Below the pieces are notes generated by a model that saw only the letters and a list, made by a program, of their open reading frames with translations, was not told the origin of the DNA and searched no databases. From Bacteroidia bacterium (GTDB lineage Bacteria > Bacteroidota > Bacteroidia > J057): 64,000 nt of DNA. Positions 25,710-34,620 of the stretch are shown here, in pieces. The translations under genes were made by a program, and so were the position numbers. Every line of letters starts with the position of its first letter. The first letter of the stretch is position 1. Location of the stretch: positions 124,001 through 188,000 of the forward strand of contig JAWKNO010000001.1 of the NCBI GenBank assembly GCA_041391665.1, given 5' to 3'.

Positions 25710-25945
25710 ATGCAGTATCTCCTTGATACAAATGCCGTAATCCGGCATTTTGCCCAACTACCGTCTTTGGGTAAGGAAGCCAGGAAAATCATTGAATCAG
25801 CAGAACAAGGCGAAAGGCCGAAAAGGTAGATTTCTACGAATTACATGACCGGATGATTCTTGCTACGGCAAAATATCTTAGCCTTCCTATTATATCTTCC
25901 GATAAAAAATTTTCGGAGGTCCCGGATTTAAAAGTAATTTGGTAA
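25710..25945 (+). pseudogene. PIN-domain (VapC-like) toxin with internal deletion and frameshift
   Basis: ATG at 25710 opens MQYLLDTNAVIRHFAQLPSL with the first PIN Asp (residue 6), then hits TAG at 25827. The -1 frame continues from 25826 as ELHDRMILATAKYLSLPII and SSDKKFSEV to TAA at 25943-25945, the normal PIN C-terminus with its two late Asp. Together only about 78 residues remain of about 130, so about 50 residues including the central Glu are missing. The protein cannot be an intact RNase; it is a toxin-antitoxin scar. Confidence 0.72.
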
Positions 25946-25950
25946 ACAAA

Positions 25951-25977
25951 AAAGCCATCCCTTAAAGAGATGGCTTT
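25951..25977. terminator. Bidirectional terminator hairpin
   Basis: AAAGCCATC (25951-25959) pairs perfectly with GATGGCTTT (25969-25977) around a 9-base loop. T-rich sequence follows on the + strand (CTTATCTTT) and A-rich sequence precedes (so T-rich on the minus strand). It sits between the convergent toxin remnant and pfk, suited to end transcription from both sides. Confidence 0.75.
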
Positions 25978-26002
25978 CTTATCTTTACATACCAGACGGT
26001 AT

Positions 26003-27253
26003 TTATGCCTCACTGGGGCGCAATACTTTCGGATCGTAATTCCAGTTGAGGATTTTGTAGAAGTCGAAAGCCTCAGGATTCGGTACGATTTTTTTCGCTT
26101 TTTCGTAATCTGCAGGAGTCAGACAATGAAGGTCGGCAAATACCATTTTCGCCAATTCGGACTCAATATCTACAAGTCTTGGTGGAATTTTCCCGCTTTC
26201 ATCTTCAATATCTGCCAAAAATACTGGCTGAACATCGGCTTTGGCGCTTGTGGAAACAATACATCCACTCACACCATCATTGAATAATTTTTTCACGCCC
26301 ATGCCGAGCAGGGTACAAAGTGTAAGGTCATAGGCAACCGGGCGGCTGCAGCGGAGCTCGTACCCCATTTCTACAGGCCGGCTCTTGATGTCGATGCCAA
26401 GTGTTTTGAGTTTACGCTGAACAAGGATGTTGAAAATATGCGCCTTGCTCACGTTGCCCAGTTCGGGGTGGCCATGTTCGTCATAGGTAAAGTTTATACC
26501 ACAGTTTTTGATTTCATCATCAGACAAGAAGTGAAAAACACCTTCACTCACGATCGCAACGCCGTAGATCACGCCATCAATCGTACGTTTGATCATAGAT
26601 GAGATGATGAGGTCCACAATCTTATCAAATGTGATTTCCGTTTTGTTAAACATTTCCGGGATCACAATCATCGGGAAATGGCAACTGGTGCCGATTTCAA
26701 AGGCGAGGTGCCCGGCAGAGCGACCCATTGAAGAGACAACGAACCAGTTGCCACTGGTACGGGCGTCCTCATAAACGATATTTCCAATTTCAACGCCGGC
26801 ATCCTTCGCAGAGTTAAACCCAAATGTTGGGGTATTTCCGGGAAGTGGCAGGTCATTATCAATGGTTTTGGGTACATGGATATTTTGGATAGCCACATTC
26901 TGAGTGCGCAGCCACTTGGCGAGGCGGTTGGCAGTGGAAGCCGTATCATCACCACCGATAGTCACGAGGAGCTTTACATTATTCTGAACAAAGAAATCAG
27001 AAGAAAACTCGTGGTCTTTGGGTTTATACCGGCTCATACGAAGCGAGGAGCCACCTCGTGGGAAAATCCTGTCAGCATAGCTGAAATCGATATTAATCGT
27101 TTCCGCCTGACCGTTGAAAAGGTTTTTATATCCATCATGAATCCCGATAACACGGTAGCCGTCTTTCAGGAAAACTTTTGCGATTGTGCTGATTACTGTG
27201 TTGATACCGGGAGCAGGGCCTCCGGCGCATAAAATGGCAATTGAATTCTGCAT
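26003..27253 (-). CDS. Phosphofructokinase, probably PPi-dependent
   Basis: The product is 416 residues from ATG 27253, chosen because MQNSIAILCAGGPAPGIN is the family's conserved opening; the track start 33 bases upstream adds an unconserved leader. The diagnostic residues are GGDD at 100-103 (ATP enzymes have GGDG) and PKTIDND at 128-134 with Lys129. This Asp/Lys pair marks pyrophosphate-dependent enzymes. MGRSAGHLAFEIG and PEMFNKTEI are further family motifs. It interconverts fructose-6-phosphate and fructose-1,6-bisphosphate, reversibly if PPi-linked. The length is greater than the roughly 320 residues of bacterial PfkA, again fitting the PPi/long group. Confidence 0.92.
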   Translation of the reverse strand: MQNSIAILCAGGPAPGINTVISTIAKVFLKDGYRVIGIHDGYKNLFNGQAETINIDFSYADRIFPRGGSSLRMSRYKPKDHEFSSDFFVQNNVKLLVTIGGDDTASTANRLAKWLRTQNVAIQNIHVPKTIDNDLPLPGNTPTFGFNSAKDAGVEIGNIVYEDARTSGNWFVVSSMGRSAGHLAFEIGTSCHFPMIVIPEMFNKTEITFDKIVDLIISSMIKRTIDGVIYGVAIVSEGVFHFLSDDEIKNCGINFTYDEHGHPELGNVSKAHIFNILVQRKLKTLGIDIKSRPVEMGYELRCSRPVAYDLTLCTLLGMGVKKLFNDGVSGCIVSTSAKADVQPVFLADIEDESGKIPPRLVDIESELAKMVFADLHCLTPADYEKAKKIVPNPEAFDFYKILNWNYDPKVLRPSEA

Positions 27254-27406
27254 AAACTTATTATCAAGTTGATATCTAAGGCGCAAATATCCTGATAAAG
27301 ATCAATTAAAGCAATGGAGGTGCATTAAGGAATGATAAATTCCGGCAACGAAAACGATTAAGATTTCAAAAAGAAGGAGATTTTTTTAACAATCCGCCCA
27401 AAAACT

Positions 27407-28126
27407 TTATTTTTTAATAACCTCCAGCAATTCCAGATCAAAAATCAGGACAGAGTTGGGCGGAATTGGGTCTCGGAGTTCTCTTCCATAGCCCAATTCG
27501 GAAGGAATGACTAGTTCCCAATGATCGCCGGGTTTCATCATAAGCAAAGCTTCCTGCCAGCCGGGGATGACTTTACTCACTTCAAAGGAGCGGGGATCAC
27601 TGGTACCATTTTTTTCGGTGGTATCAAAAATATTGCCGTCAATCGTTTTACCGGTAAAACGGGTTTTCACGATATCATTCAGGTCAGGAGATTCACCTTT
27701 GCCACTCCGGAGAACCTTATACTGAAGGCCACTGGCCAACTCTGTAAATCCAGGCTTTGTACGGTTTTCTTCCAGGTATTTCATACCCAGTATTTCATTG
27801 GTTGCCGCTTCCTGCTGAATTTTTTGTGCCTGCTGATTAGATAGTTCCCGCTGAAAATCTATCATCAGACGGTTGGCCGCCTCAGTAGATATCAACAATT
27901 CGGCTTTAGTACTGGCATCATGAAATCCCTGAGAAATCATTGCGGGATTTAAGTCAACACCTACTGATTGGTATGCAAGATTATTTCCGACTATATAGGA
28001 AATGCTATCCAACTTGCTTTGGGGTTTCAGGCTTTCATTGTTGATGCCTGTTTTTTGCTGTGAACAGGAATACCAGACCATCGGGAGTAACAGGCAACCC
28101 CAAATTTGCAATTTATGTACCTTCAT
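27407..28126 (-). CDS. FKBP-type peptidyl-prolyl isomerase lipoprotein (Mip/FkpA-like)
   Basis: The product is 239 residues. The signal peptide ends at YSC (Cys21; relaxed lipobox). An N-terminal FKBP_N dimerisation region (about 35-125, helical) leads into a C-terminal FKBP domain (about 140-237) with VKTRFTGKTIDGNIFDTT, VIPGWQEALLMMKPGDHW, IPSELGYG and IFDLELLEV. It would assist folding of exported proteins at the envelope. It lies 153 bp upstream of pfk on the same strand, a gap long enough for separate promoters. Confidence 0.93.
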   Translation of the reverse strand: MKVHKLQIWGCLLLPMVWYSCSQQKTGINNESLKPQSKLDSISYIVGNNLAYQSVGVDLNPAMISQGFHDASTKAELLISTEAANRLMIDFQRELSNQQAQKIQQEAATNEILGMKYLEENRTKPGFTELASGLQYKVLRSGKGESPDLNDIVKTRFTGKTIDGNIFDTTEKNGTSDPRSFEVSKVIPGWQEALLMMKPGDHWELVIPSELGYGRELRDPIPPNSVLIFDLELLEVIKK

Positions 28127-28308
28127 GCTTCCAGGAAAATTTTCTTCAGGATGAATGAGGGGCTAAATTAGTGGAAAGAATTGAGTTTAACCCAATAACT
28201 GACTAAATTTTAACTTGTATGTGCGTTTGGGCGGTAAAAACTTATGAACTACATTTATATCCGTCTGAAATCGTATAAGAAAAATTCATTCTATCTTACC
28301 GGAGAATT

Positions 28309-29571
28309 ATGGAAGCCACCAACACAAAATTACTCGCAGCAGCGGAAGCCTTCTCCCGGGACATTCTGACCCATCAATTGCATCCGGATTATGATTATCA
28401 CAATCTGGATCATACCGCTAAAGTGGTCGAATCGGTTGAGGAAATCGGCCGCCACAGCATGTTTACGCCAAAGGAAATTGAAACACTTAAAATTGCTGCG
28501 TGGCTGCACGACCTGGGGTATATCAAAACCTATATCGGACATGAAGAATACAGTATTGAGATTGCCAGGGAATTTCTTGCCGGTCAGAAAATGAAAGAAA
28601 CCCGGATAGAAAGAATTGTAGAACTAATCGAAGCCACTAAACTGGATTTTGAGCCACGCAATGCCATGGAAGGCGTGATAAAAGATGCTGATCTTTATAA
28701 TCTTGCACAGGAAGATGCAATACCTAAAAGCCAGGGAATACGAAAAGAATGGAAAGTTTTCTGCAACCGAGACTTTACCGACGCAGAATGGGACAAGTTT
28801 AATTATGACTTTTTCAGAGAACACGAATATTACTCAGACTTTGGAAAGGAGTTCCTGGCGCCTAAAAAGAAAGAAAATATCCGCAAACTGAAAAAAGCGC
28901 TAAAGAATAATCTGCCTCAAAAAGAGGCAAATGAAGCAGAAATCGCGATTCAAAATTATCAGCTCGATAAAGCACAGACCAAAATAGACAAGCTGAAAAG
29001 GAAGATAAAAAAACTGGATCGCCAGCGCCCCGAACGTGGAATAGAAACCATGTTTCGCACTACCTATAGAACTCATATCAGCCTTAGCTCGATTGCAGAT
29101 AATAAAGCCAACATTCTCCTTTCCATTAATGCCATTATTATCTCCATCATTATTACCAAAGCCATTGAGCCGAAATTGCTAAATGAGTCAAAATTTCTGG
29201 AATTTCCACTGTTTTCGATTTTGGTAGTTTGTATGTCCACGATTGTATTTGCTATCCTCGCCACAAGGCCCAAAATCAACTCAGGTATATTTTCCAGAGA
29301 AGACATCCTTGACAAAAAAACCAATCTCCTTTTTTTCGGAAACTTCCACAATATGGATCTTGACGATTACCAGTGGGGAATCGATCAAATGATGGACGAT
29401 GCCAAATACCTCTACGGAAGTATGGCCAAAGATATTTATTTCCTCGGGAGGGTATTAGCTAAGAAGTTCCAGCTTTTGCGAATTGCCTACAATGTCTTTA
29501 TGTATGGAATGGCCGCCTCGCTCCTTATTTTTGGCATCTGCTATTGGTTAGGGCAGGAAGGAATCCTCTGA
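28309..29571 (+). CDS. HD-domain phosphohydrolase fused to a Pycsar-effector-type (PycTM, DUF5706) membrane domain
   Basis: The product is 420 residues. The N-terminal HD domain (about 10-200) has metal-ligand candidates His31/His35 (YHNLDH), His67-Asp68 (AAWLHDLGY) and Asp126/Asp128 (IKDADLYN). A basic coiled-coil linker (about 205-240, KIDKLKRKIKKLDRQ) leads to the C-terminal domain with SIADNKANILLSINAIIIS (261-279) and three helices (about 268-286, 299-319 and 394-414). That motif is the hallmark of PF18967 (DUF5706/PycTM), the membrane effector of Pycsar anti-phage systems. No uridylate cyclase gene is adjacent: neighbours are an FKBP gene (divergent) and an M20 gene (convergent, 7 bp). 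HD domains hydrolyse nucleotides or phosphodiesters; the substrate here is unknown. Confidence 0.88.
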   Translation: MEATNTKLLAAAEAFSRDILTHQLHPDYDYHNLDHTAKVVESVEEIGRHSMFTPKEIETLKIAAWLHDLGYIKTYIGHEEYSIEIAREFLAGQKMKETRIERIVELIEATKLDFEPRNAMEGVIKDADLYNLAQEDAIPKSQGIRKEWKVFCNRDFTDAEWDKFNYDFFREHEYYSDFGKEFLAPKKKENIRKLKKALKNNLPQKEANEAEIAIQNYQLDKAQTKIDKLKRKIKKLDRQRPERGIETMFRTTYRTHISLSSIADNKANILLSINAIIISIIITKAIEPKLLNESKFLEFPLFSILVVCMSTIVFAILATRPKINSGIFSREDILDKKTNLLFFGNFHNMDLDDYQWGIDQMMDDAKYLYGSMAKDIYFLGRVLAKKFQLLRIAYNVFMYGMAASLLIFGICYWLGQEGIL

Positions 29572-29578
29572 TTTTTTA

Positions 29579-30895
29579 TTACTTCTGCCCCAACAGATCA
29601 AGAACCGCTGCTGTCATCGCATTTACCCCGGTTTTTATGCTCGGTTCGGGCACAGGTTTGTATTTGGAAGAATGCAAAGAAGGCAACTGCAATTCACCTC
29701 GCTCCGCTGCAGCTACTTTTTCCGGCTCCACTACGCCCAACCAGAAAATACAAATCGGAACTTTATCTTCTGTGCGACCATATCTGCTGAAATCTTCTCC
29801 TCCCATGACAGAGGTAGTTTCTACAACATCATCGTTGCCCAACGTATTTTTCCACACCTTCGCTAACCGTTCTGTCAGAGCCGGATCGTTATAGGTAGCT
29901 GGTGTAAACTCGTCGCGGATATAGACCGATGGGTACATACTTTCTGGTAGGCCGGCAGCCATTGCCTCTGCTTTGCAAATACGTTTGATACTCTCGATCA
30001 AATGGGTGCGGACATCATCTGAATAGGAGCGGAGCGTAAGTTCCAGCTTTACTTCATTCCCAATGATATTTCCTTTTGTACCACCATGGATAGAACCAAC
30101 CGTAATAACAGCAGGTTCCAATGGAGAAATTTCACGACTCACGATCGTTTGAAATCCCAAAATCATCTTTGCCGCAATGACTACAGGGTCTATGGTTGTA
30201 TGCGGATATGCACCGTGTCCTCCTTTTCCAAAGACAGTAATATCAACCATGTCCACATTAGCCAGTGCAAAACCAGGCCGAAATCCAATTGTACCTGCTG
30301 CAAGTTCGGCCTTGGTATGTAAAGCTAATGCATAATCAGGTTTGGGAAATTTTTCATACAGCCCATCGTCAAGCATCGCTTTGGCGCCACCTCCGCGTTC
30401 TTCGGCTGGTTGAGCAATAAACACCAGGGTTCCTTTCCATTGCTTTTTCAGACTTTGCAGCAATCGGGCAGTTCCCGTCCACACCGTCATATGAATATCA
30501 TGGCCACAGGCGTGCATGGCACCTACTTCATTGCCTGCATCATCTTTGACTTTTACTGTACTCGCATAATCAACGCCGGTTTCTTCGACAACCGGAAGAC
30601 CATCTGTATCTGTACGAATAAGTATTGTAGGGCCTTTTCCGTTTTTCAGCACGGCAACAACCCCATATCCTCCCAGATTTTCCGTCACTTCAAATCCAAT
30701 GTCGCGCATCTCTTTAGCGAGACGTGCCCCGGTCTCCTTTTCATGAAAAGAAAGCTCCGGATGGCTGTGAAGGTGTTTGTATAAGTTATCCAGATAAGGA
30801 TAATCTTTTTCGATGTACGCCATATAGTCATTTTGCGCCGACATTGTGACGTACAAAAAAGAAAACAGAATAAAAGCGAGCGTGTATTTTTTCAT
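29579..30895 (-). CDS. M20 family amidohydrolase, secreted
   Basis: The product is 438 residues from ATG 30895, which places the signal peptide MKKYTLAFILFSFLYVTMSA at the very N-terminus; the upstream TTG start does not. The metal-site motifs are HSHPELSFHE, ACGHDIHMT, PAEERGGGA, and MGGEDFSRY, as in M20D hippurate hydrolase/IAA-amino acid amidohydrolases. A lid and dimerisation domain lies between about 215 and 330 (GKGGHGAYPHTTIDP). It would hydrolyse N-acyl amino acids outside the cytoplasm. It is convergent with the HD-PycTM gene and starts 25 bp after the iorB stop on the same strand, so it is probably in the iorAB operon. Confidence 0.92.
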   Translation of the reverse strand: MKKYTLAFILFSFLYVTMSAQNDYMAYIEKDYPYLDNLYKHLHSHPELSFHEKETGARLAKEMRDIGFEVTENLGGYGVVAVLKNGKGPTILIRTDTDGLPVVEETGVDYASTVKVKDDAGNEVGAMHACGHDIHMTVWTGTARLLQSLKKQWKGTLVFIAQPAEERGGGAKAMLDDGLYEKFPKPDYALALHTKAELAAGTIGFRPGFALANVDMVDITVFGKGGHGAYPHTTIDPVVIAAKMILGFQTIVSREISPLEPAVITVGSIHGGTKGNIIGNEVKLELTLRSYSDDVRTHLIESIKRICKAEAMAAGLPESMYPSVYIRDEFTPATYNDPALTERLAKVWKNTLGNDDVVETTSVMGGEDFSRYGRTEDKVPICIFWLGVVEPEKVAAAERGELQLPSLHSSKYKPVPEPSIKTGVNAMTAAVLDLLGQK

Positions 30896-30920
30896 TCCTG
30901 GATTAATTCTCAATCAATAC

Positions 30921-33308
30921 TTAAACAGAACCAATATCAAATGGTAACCTGCGAATTCTTTTACCTGTCGCTGCAAAAATTGCATTGACCAATGCCGGTG
31001 CGGTCGGAGGAAGTGCCGGCTCTCCCACACCTCCGGGATTTTCGCTGTTTTGCATCAGGTGAATTTCTATGGGGGGGCATTCATTGATGCGGAGCATCTG
31101 ATACTGGTGGAAGTTGTTTTGCTCCGCTGCACCTGCCTTAAAAGTAATCGGCTGCTTCAGCGCTGCGGTCAGTGCCATAACCACAGAGCCTTCAATCTGT
31201 GCGCGGACAGTGTCAGGATTTACATACATCCCGCAGTCCATGACGGTTATCACTCGCTCGATTTTCAGTTTGTCTGACTTAGAGACCTTGATCACATGGG
31301 CACAGATTGTACCAAAGCTTTGAACAATAGCCACGCCACGTCCCCATCCCTGCGGCAAGGTTTTGCTCCATTCCGCTTTCTCCGAAAGGGTCTCCAGCAC
31401 CGCCTTAAACCTCGGGGCTTTTTCACACATGCTTATCCGGAACTCCATAGGATCCCGGCCTGCCAGATGTGCCATCTCATCGATAAACCCTTCGTCAGTA
31501 AATCCATTGGTCGAAGCATACACCGACCGCCACCACATGACGGGAATCGGGGTTTCAGTGAGTACATATTGCGACCGGGCATTGGGTATATCGTAATGCT
31601 CATTGGCTCCTTCCATAATCCAGAGAGAAGGATTTGCCGTATCTGCACCTTCATCCTGAAGCCCCATATGCTGGCCGGTCATTTTATGCTCATAAGCTAC
31701 GAGCTTGCCATTTTCATCTACCCCTCCCTTAAACGCGCTATATGTAGCAGGGCGAAATGGCCCCAGCGTAGTATCATCCTCACGGGTCCAGACGACTTTG
31801 ACAGGCGCATTCATTTCGCGGGAAAGCAGCGCCGCCTCAGGTACCCAGTCTTCAAAAGCTCTGCGGCCAAAACCTCCGCCGACAAACGAGACATAAAACT
31901 CCACATTCTCTTCGGGAATCCCGAGAACTTCTGCCACTGTGGAACGATTGGAGTTGGGCGATTGAGTGGAAACGATCACCTTGCACTTATCACCCTGCAC
32001 ATGTGCCAGCGCGTTGAGCGGCTCCATGGAGGAATGCGCCAGATAGGGCGTCTCATATACAGCTTCCAGCGTTTTTGCTGCGGACTTAAATCCTTTGGGG
32101 AAATCTCCCTCATTGCGCTTGATATGGCCTTCTTTTTGGAGATTGGCCCGAAGTAGGTTTTCTATTTTGTCCTGATTCCAGGAAAGCATTTCCTCATTAT
32201 CCCACTGCACATTCAGTTTTTTTCTTCCCTGAAGTGCCGCCCAGTAGTTTTCGGCGACAACGGCTACGCCTTCATAGGTCCATCGGAAAACCTTCCGGTT
32301 TACCTTAACGACTTTTTTCACTCCGGGGACAGACAGAGCCGCCGCTTCGTCGTAGCTCTTTACCTTACCCTGAAATGTCGGGCACCGCTCAACGGAAGCA
32401 TATAACATGCCCTCCATTTTTTCGTCAAGACCAAACATAGCTGTGCCATTTACCTTAAGCTCTATATCGGGCCTTGGGAAAGATTTTCCGATTACCTTAA
32501 AGTCTTTATAATCTTTAAGCGGAGGATTTTCGATCACCTCCAACTGTTTGATTGAACTGACCAAATCTTCTGAAGCAAGTGCATCCCCTTTTTTCTTACC
32601 ATTACTTTCAAGCTCCGGAATCAGATCTTCATAAGAAATACTTTCTTTGGTTTCCCGGTTGGTGACTTTTCCCTCACGGGTGAATAATTTGGATACATCG
32701 GTTTTCCAGTAGCCGGCAGCCGCTTCGAGAAGCATTTCGCGGGCGTTGAGCGCCTTTTGTTCAAAATCGGCAGCAGCGGAAATCAGCTCGCCATAAGTAA
32801 GGCTGGCTTTTGTATTTTTATTGAATACTTTCCCATCTTCTGCATAACAGTCCTCAGGAGAAACACTCCATTTCATTGCAGCGGCTGAAATCAGAAAAAT
32901 TCGCGCAGAAGCTCCGATGCTGCGAAGTTTCACCCAATCACCACGAACCGTGCTGGAACCGCCAACCCCCTGCCATCCGTATTTTTTCCCATCGGAAGGA
33001 GCCTGGCGGATTTTGATTTTCGCCGGGTCAACTTCCAGTTCTTCCGCAATCATAGCCGGTACAGACTGGAAAGTACCCTGCCCGATTTCCGGACGCGTGT
33101 TCATAATAGTGATGCTGCCATCTGCATCAATCACCACAAAGTTTCTCAGCGATGTTCCTGAAACAGGATCATCGGTCATAGACAAAAGTTTTTGACCAGT
33201 CGTCGTTGAGGAGTCATCGCAACCGGAGAAAAAGCCGAAGGCGAGGGCTGTACCCGAAACGCCCGATATAAACAGAAATCTTCTGCGGGATAGTTTAGGC
33301 TGATTCAT
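30921..33308 (-). CDS. IorB-like molybdopterin-binding oxidoreductase large subunit, Tat-exported
   Basis: The product is 795 residues. The start at 33308 gives the twin-arginine signal LSRRRFLFISGVSGTALAF with a possible lipobox FSGC (Cys30). It belongs to the xanthine dehydrogenase/aldehyde oxidase family, isoquinoline 1-oxidoreductase beta type (GQGTFQSVPAMIAEEL, VSFVGGGFGRRAFEDWV, PGGVGEPALPPTAPAL near the C-terminus). With the IorA-like partner it hydroxylates an N-heterocycle or oxidises an aldehyde in the periplasm. Two similar segments (residues about 132-179 and 186-233, constant offset 54) form an internal duplication. It overlaps iorA by 14 bp. The substrate is not predictable. Confidence 0.9.
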   Translation of the reverse strand: MNQPKLSRRRFLFISGVSGTALAFGFFSGCDDSSTTTGQKLLSMTDDPVSGTSLRNFVVIDADGSITIMNTRPEIGQGTFQSVPAMIAEELEVDPAKIKIRQAPSDGKKYGWQGVGGSSTVRGDWVKLRSIGASARIFLISAAAMKWSVSPEDCYAEDGKVFNKNTKASLTYGELISAAADFEQKALNAREMLLEAAAGYWKTDVSKLFTREGKVTNRETKESISYEDLIPELESNGKKKGDALASEDLVSSIKQLEVIENPPLKDYKDFKVIGKSFPRPDIELKVNGTAMFGLDEKMEGMLYASVERCPTFQGKVKSYDEAAALSVPGVKKVVKVNRKVFRWTYEGVAVVAENYWAALQGRKKLNVQWDNEEMLSWNQDKIENLLRANLQKEGHIKRNEGDFPKGFKSAAKTLEAVYETPYLAHSSMEPLNALAHVQGDKCKVIVSTQSPNSNRSTVAEVLGIPEENVEFYVSFVGGGFGRRAFEDWVPEAALLSREMNAPVKVVWTREDDTTLGPFRPATYSAFKGGVDENGKLVAYEHKMTGQHMGLQDEGADTANPSLWIMEGANEHYDIPNARSQYVLTETPIPVMWWRSVYASTNGFTDEGFIDEMAHLAGRDPMEFRISMCEKAPRFKAVLETLSEKAEWSKTLPQGWGRGVAIVQSFGTICAHVIKVSKSDKLKIERVITVMDCGMYVNPDTVRAQIEGSVVMALTAALKQPITFKAGAAEQNNFHQYQMLRINECPPIEIHLMQNSENPGGVGEPALPPTAPALVNAIFAATGKRIRRLPFDIGSV

Positions 33309-33798
33309 AGTTTTTTTCGGTTGTAGGGTTAGCACTTGCCATTATTTCTGCTGCACGGTGAATGGCTTTCCGGATTCGTACATAAGTACCACAACGGCAT
33401 ATATTTCCCTGCATCGCACGATCAATATCTTCGTCGGTGGGATTAGGATTTGTCTTCAGCAACGCCATAGCAGACATAATCTGCCCAGACTGACAATATC
33501 CGCACTGAGGCACCTGCTCCTCAATCCACGCCTGCTGCACAGCGTTATTTTTTTCGGAAGAAAGGCCTTCTATCGTCAATATCTTTTGACTTTCTTTTAC
33601 TGCCGATATTGGCAGACTACACGAACGAACCGGCGCGCCATCGAGATGGACTGTGCAGGCGCCACATTGGGCAATACCACAACCGTACTTAGTTCCGGTC
33701 ATGCCTATCATATCTCGGATAACCCACAACAACGGCATCTGCGGATCTGCATCAACCGTGTGTTTGGTTCCATTAATATTGAGGGTAAAAGATTCCAT
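33295..33798 (-). CDS. IorA-like 2Fe-2S subunit
   Basis: The product is 167 residues and carries two [2Fe-2S] clusters: C40, C45, C48 and C60 (plant-ferredoxin-type) and C99, C102, C134 and C136 (QCGYCQSGQ, NICRCGTY). This is the small subunit of the IorAB/XDH-type complex and carries electrons from the molybdenum site to an acceptor. It has no Tat signal of its own, so it would be co-exported with the IorB partner. The stop overlaps the iorB start by 14 bp. Confidence 0.94.
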   Translation of the reverse strand: MESFTLNINGTKHTVDADPQMPLLWVIRDMIGMTGTKYGCGIAQCGACTVHLDGAPVRSCSLPISAVKESQKILTIEGLSSEKNNAVQQAWIEEQVPQCGYCQSGQIMSAMALLKTNPNPTDEDIDRAMQGNICRCGTYVRIRKAIHRAAEIMASANPTTEKNYESA

Positions 33799-33913
33799 AA
33801 TTTCAGGCTATATATTCTCGTGGGATAAATATCAGGGGAAATTTACTACTACAAGCTAAATTAATTCAAATAAAGATCAAAACCTGTCAGGTAATTCATA
33901 ACTGCCTTTTTTG

Positions 33914-33921
33914 TAACTTTG
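33914..33921 (+). promoter_or_regulatory. -7 element for recR
   Basis: TAACTTTG matches TAnnTTTG and is 31 bp before the recR ATG. No -33 TTG is visible at 19 bp. Confidence 0.4.
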
Positions 33922-33952
33922 CAGGAATTAACGCTCCGCAAGAATTAAAAGC

Positions 33953-34570
33953 ATGGAATATCCTTCAAAAGCTATAGAAGATGCGGTAAATGAGCTTTCA
34001 TCCCTTCCGGGTATTGGGAGAAAAACAGCCCTCCGGCTGGCACTTCATATTCTTAAACAATCAGAAGAAGATGCTGTCAGACTGGGCGGATCAATTATTG
34101 ACCTGAGAAGAAATATCAGATACTGCGAGGTTTGCTTTAATATATCCGATCTGCCAAAATGCAAAATTTGCAGCAACAGCCGCCGGGAGCAGGATATTAT
34201 CTGTGTAGTAGAAGATACCAAAGATGTCATTGCTCTCGAAAGTACGCATCAGTTCAGCGGACTGTATCACGTACTTGGCGGACTGATCAATCCGCTTCAG
34301 GGCGTGGGCCCTTCTCTGCTTAATATAGAGCCATTGATTTCCAGGATCAAGCAGTCTTCGGTCAAAGAAGTAATTTTTGCCTTCAGCGCAAATATCGAAG
34401 GAGATACCACGGCATTTTATATATCAAAAAAATTGTCCGCATTTTCTGTAAAAATATCCAGCATTGCCCGGGGGATACCAGTTGGTATGGATCTGGAGTT
34501 TACGGATGAAGTTACCCTTGCCCGCTCTATTCTCAACAGAACCCGAATGGTTATACCGGGAAGGGAATAA
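33953..34570 (+). CDS. recR: Recombination protein RecR
   Basis: The product is 205 residues, the normal length. The helix-hairpin-helix is LSSLPGIGRKTALRLALHIL (about 15-34), the zinc finger is C58, C61, C70 and C73, and the Toprim domain starts at ICVVEDTKD with GLYHVLGG, ANIEGDTTAFYI and the Walker-like RGIPVGMDLEFTDEVTL. It works with RecO (4913 in this window) in RecA loading. The GT2 fusion gene follows 50 bp later on the same strand. Confidence 0.95.
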   Translation: MEYPSKAIEDAVNELSSLPGIGRKTALRLALHILKQSEEDAVRLGGSIIDLRRNIRYCEVCFNISDLPKCKICSNSRREQDIICVVEDTKDVIALESTHQFSGLYHVLGGLINPLQGVGPSLLNIEPLISRIKQSSVKEVIFAFSANIEGDTTAFYISKKLSAFSVKISSIARGIPVGMDLEFTDEVTLARSILNRTRMVIPGRE

Positions 34571-34620
34571 CCTTAAATTTTTGATACACAGGCTGTTGAA
34601 CTCGTTATTCATAGAATATT

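Noticed and set aside
31296..32156. 286-codon open frame on the + strand opposite iorB
   Set aside because: It lies entirely inside the well-supported IorB coding frame. Its translation is rich in Arg, His and Cys with no domain or start context, as expected for an antisense shadow.
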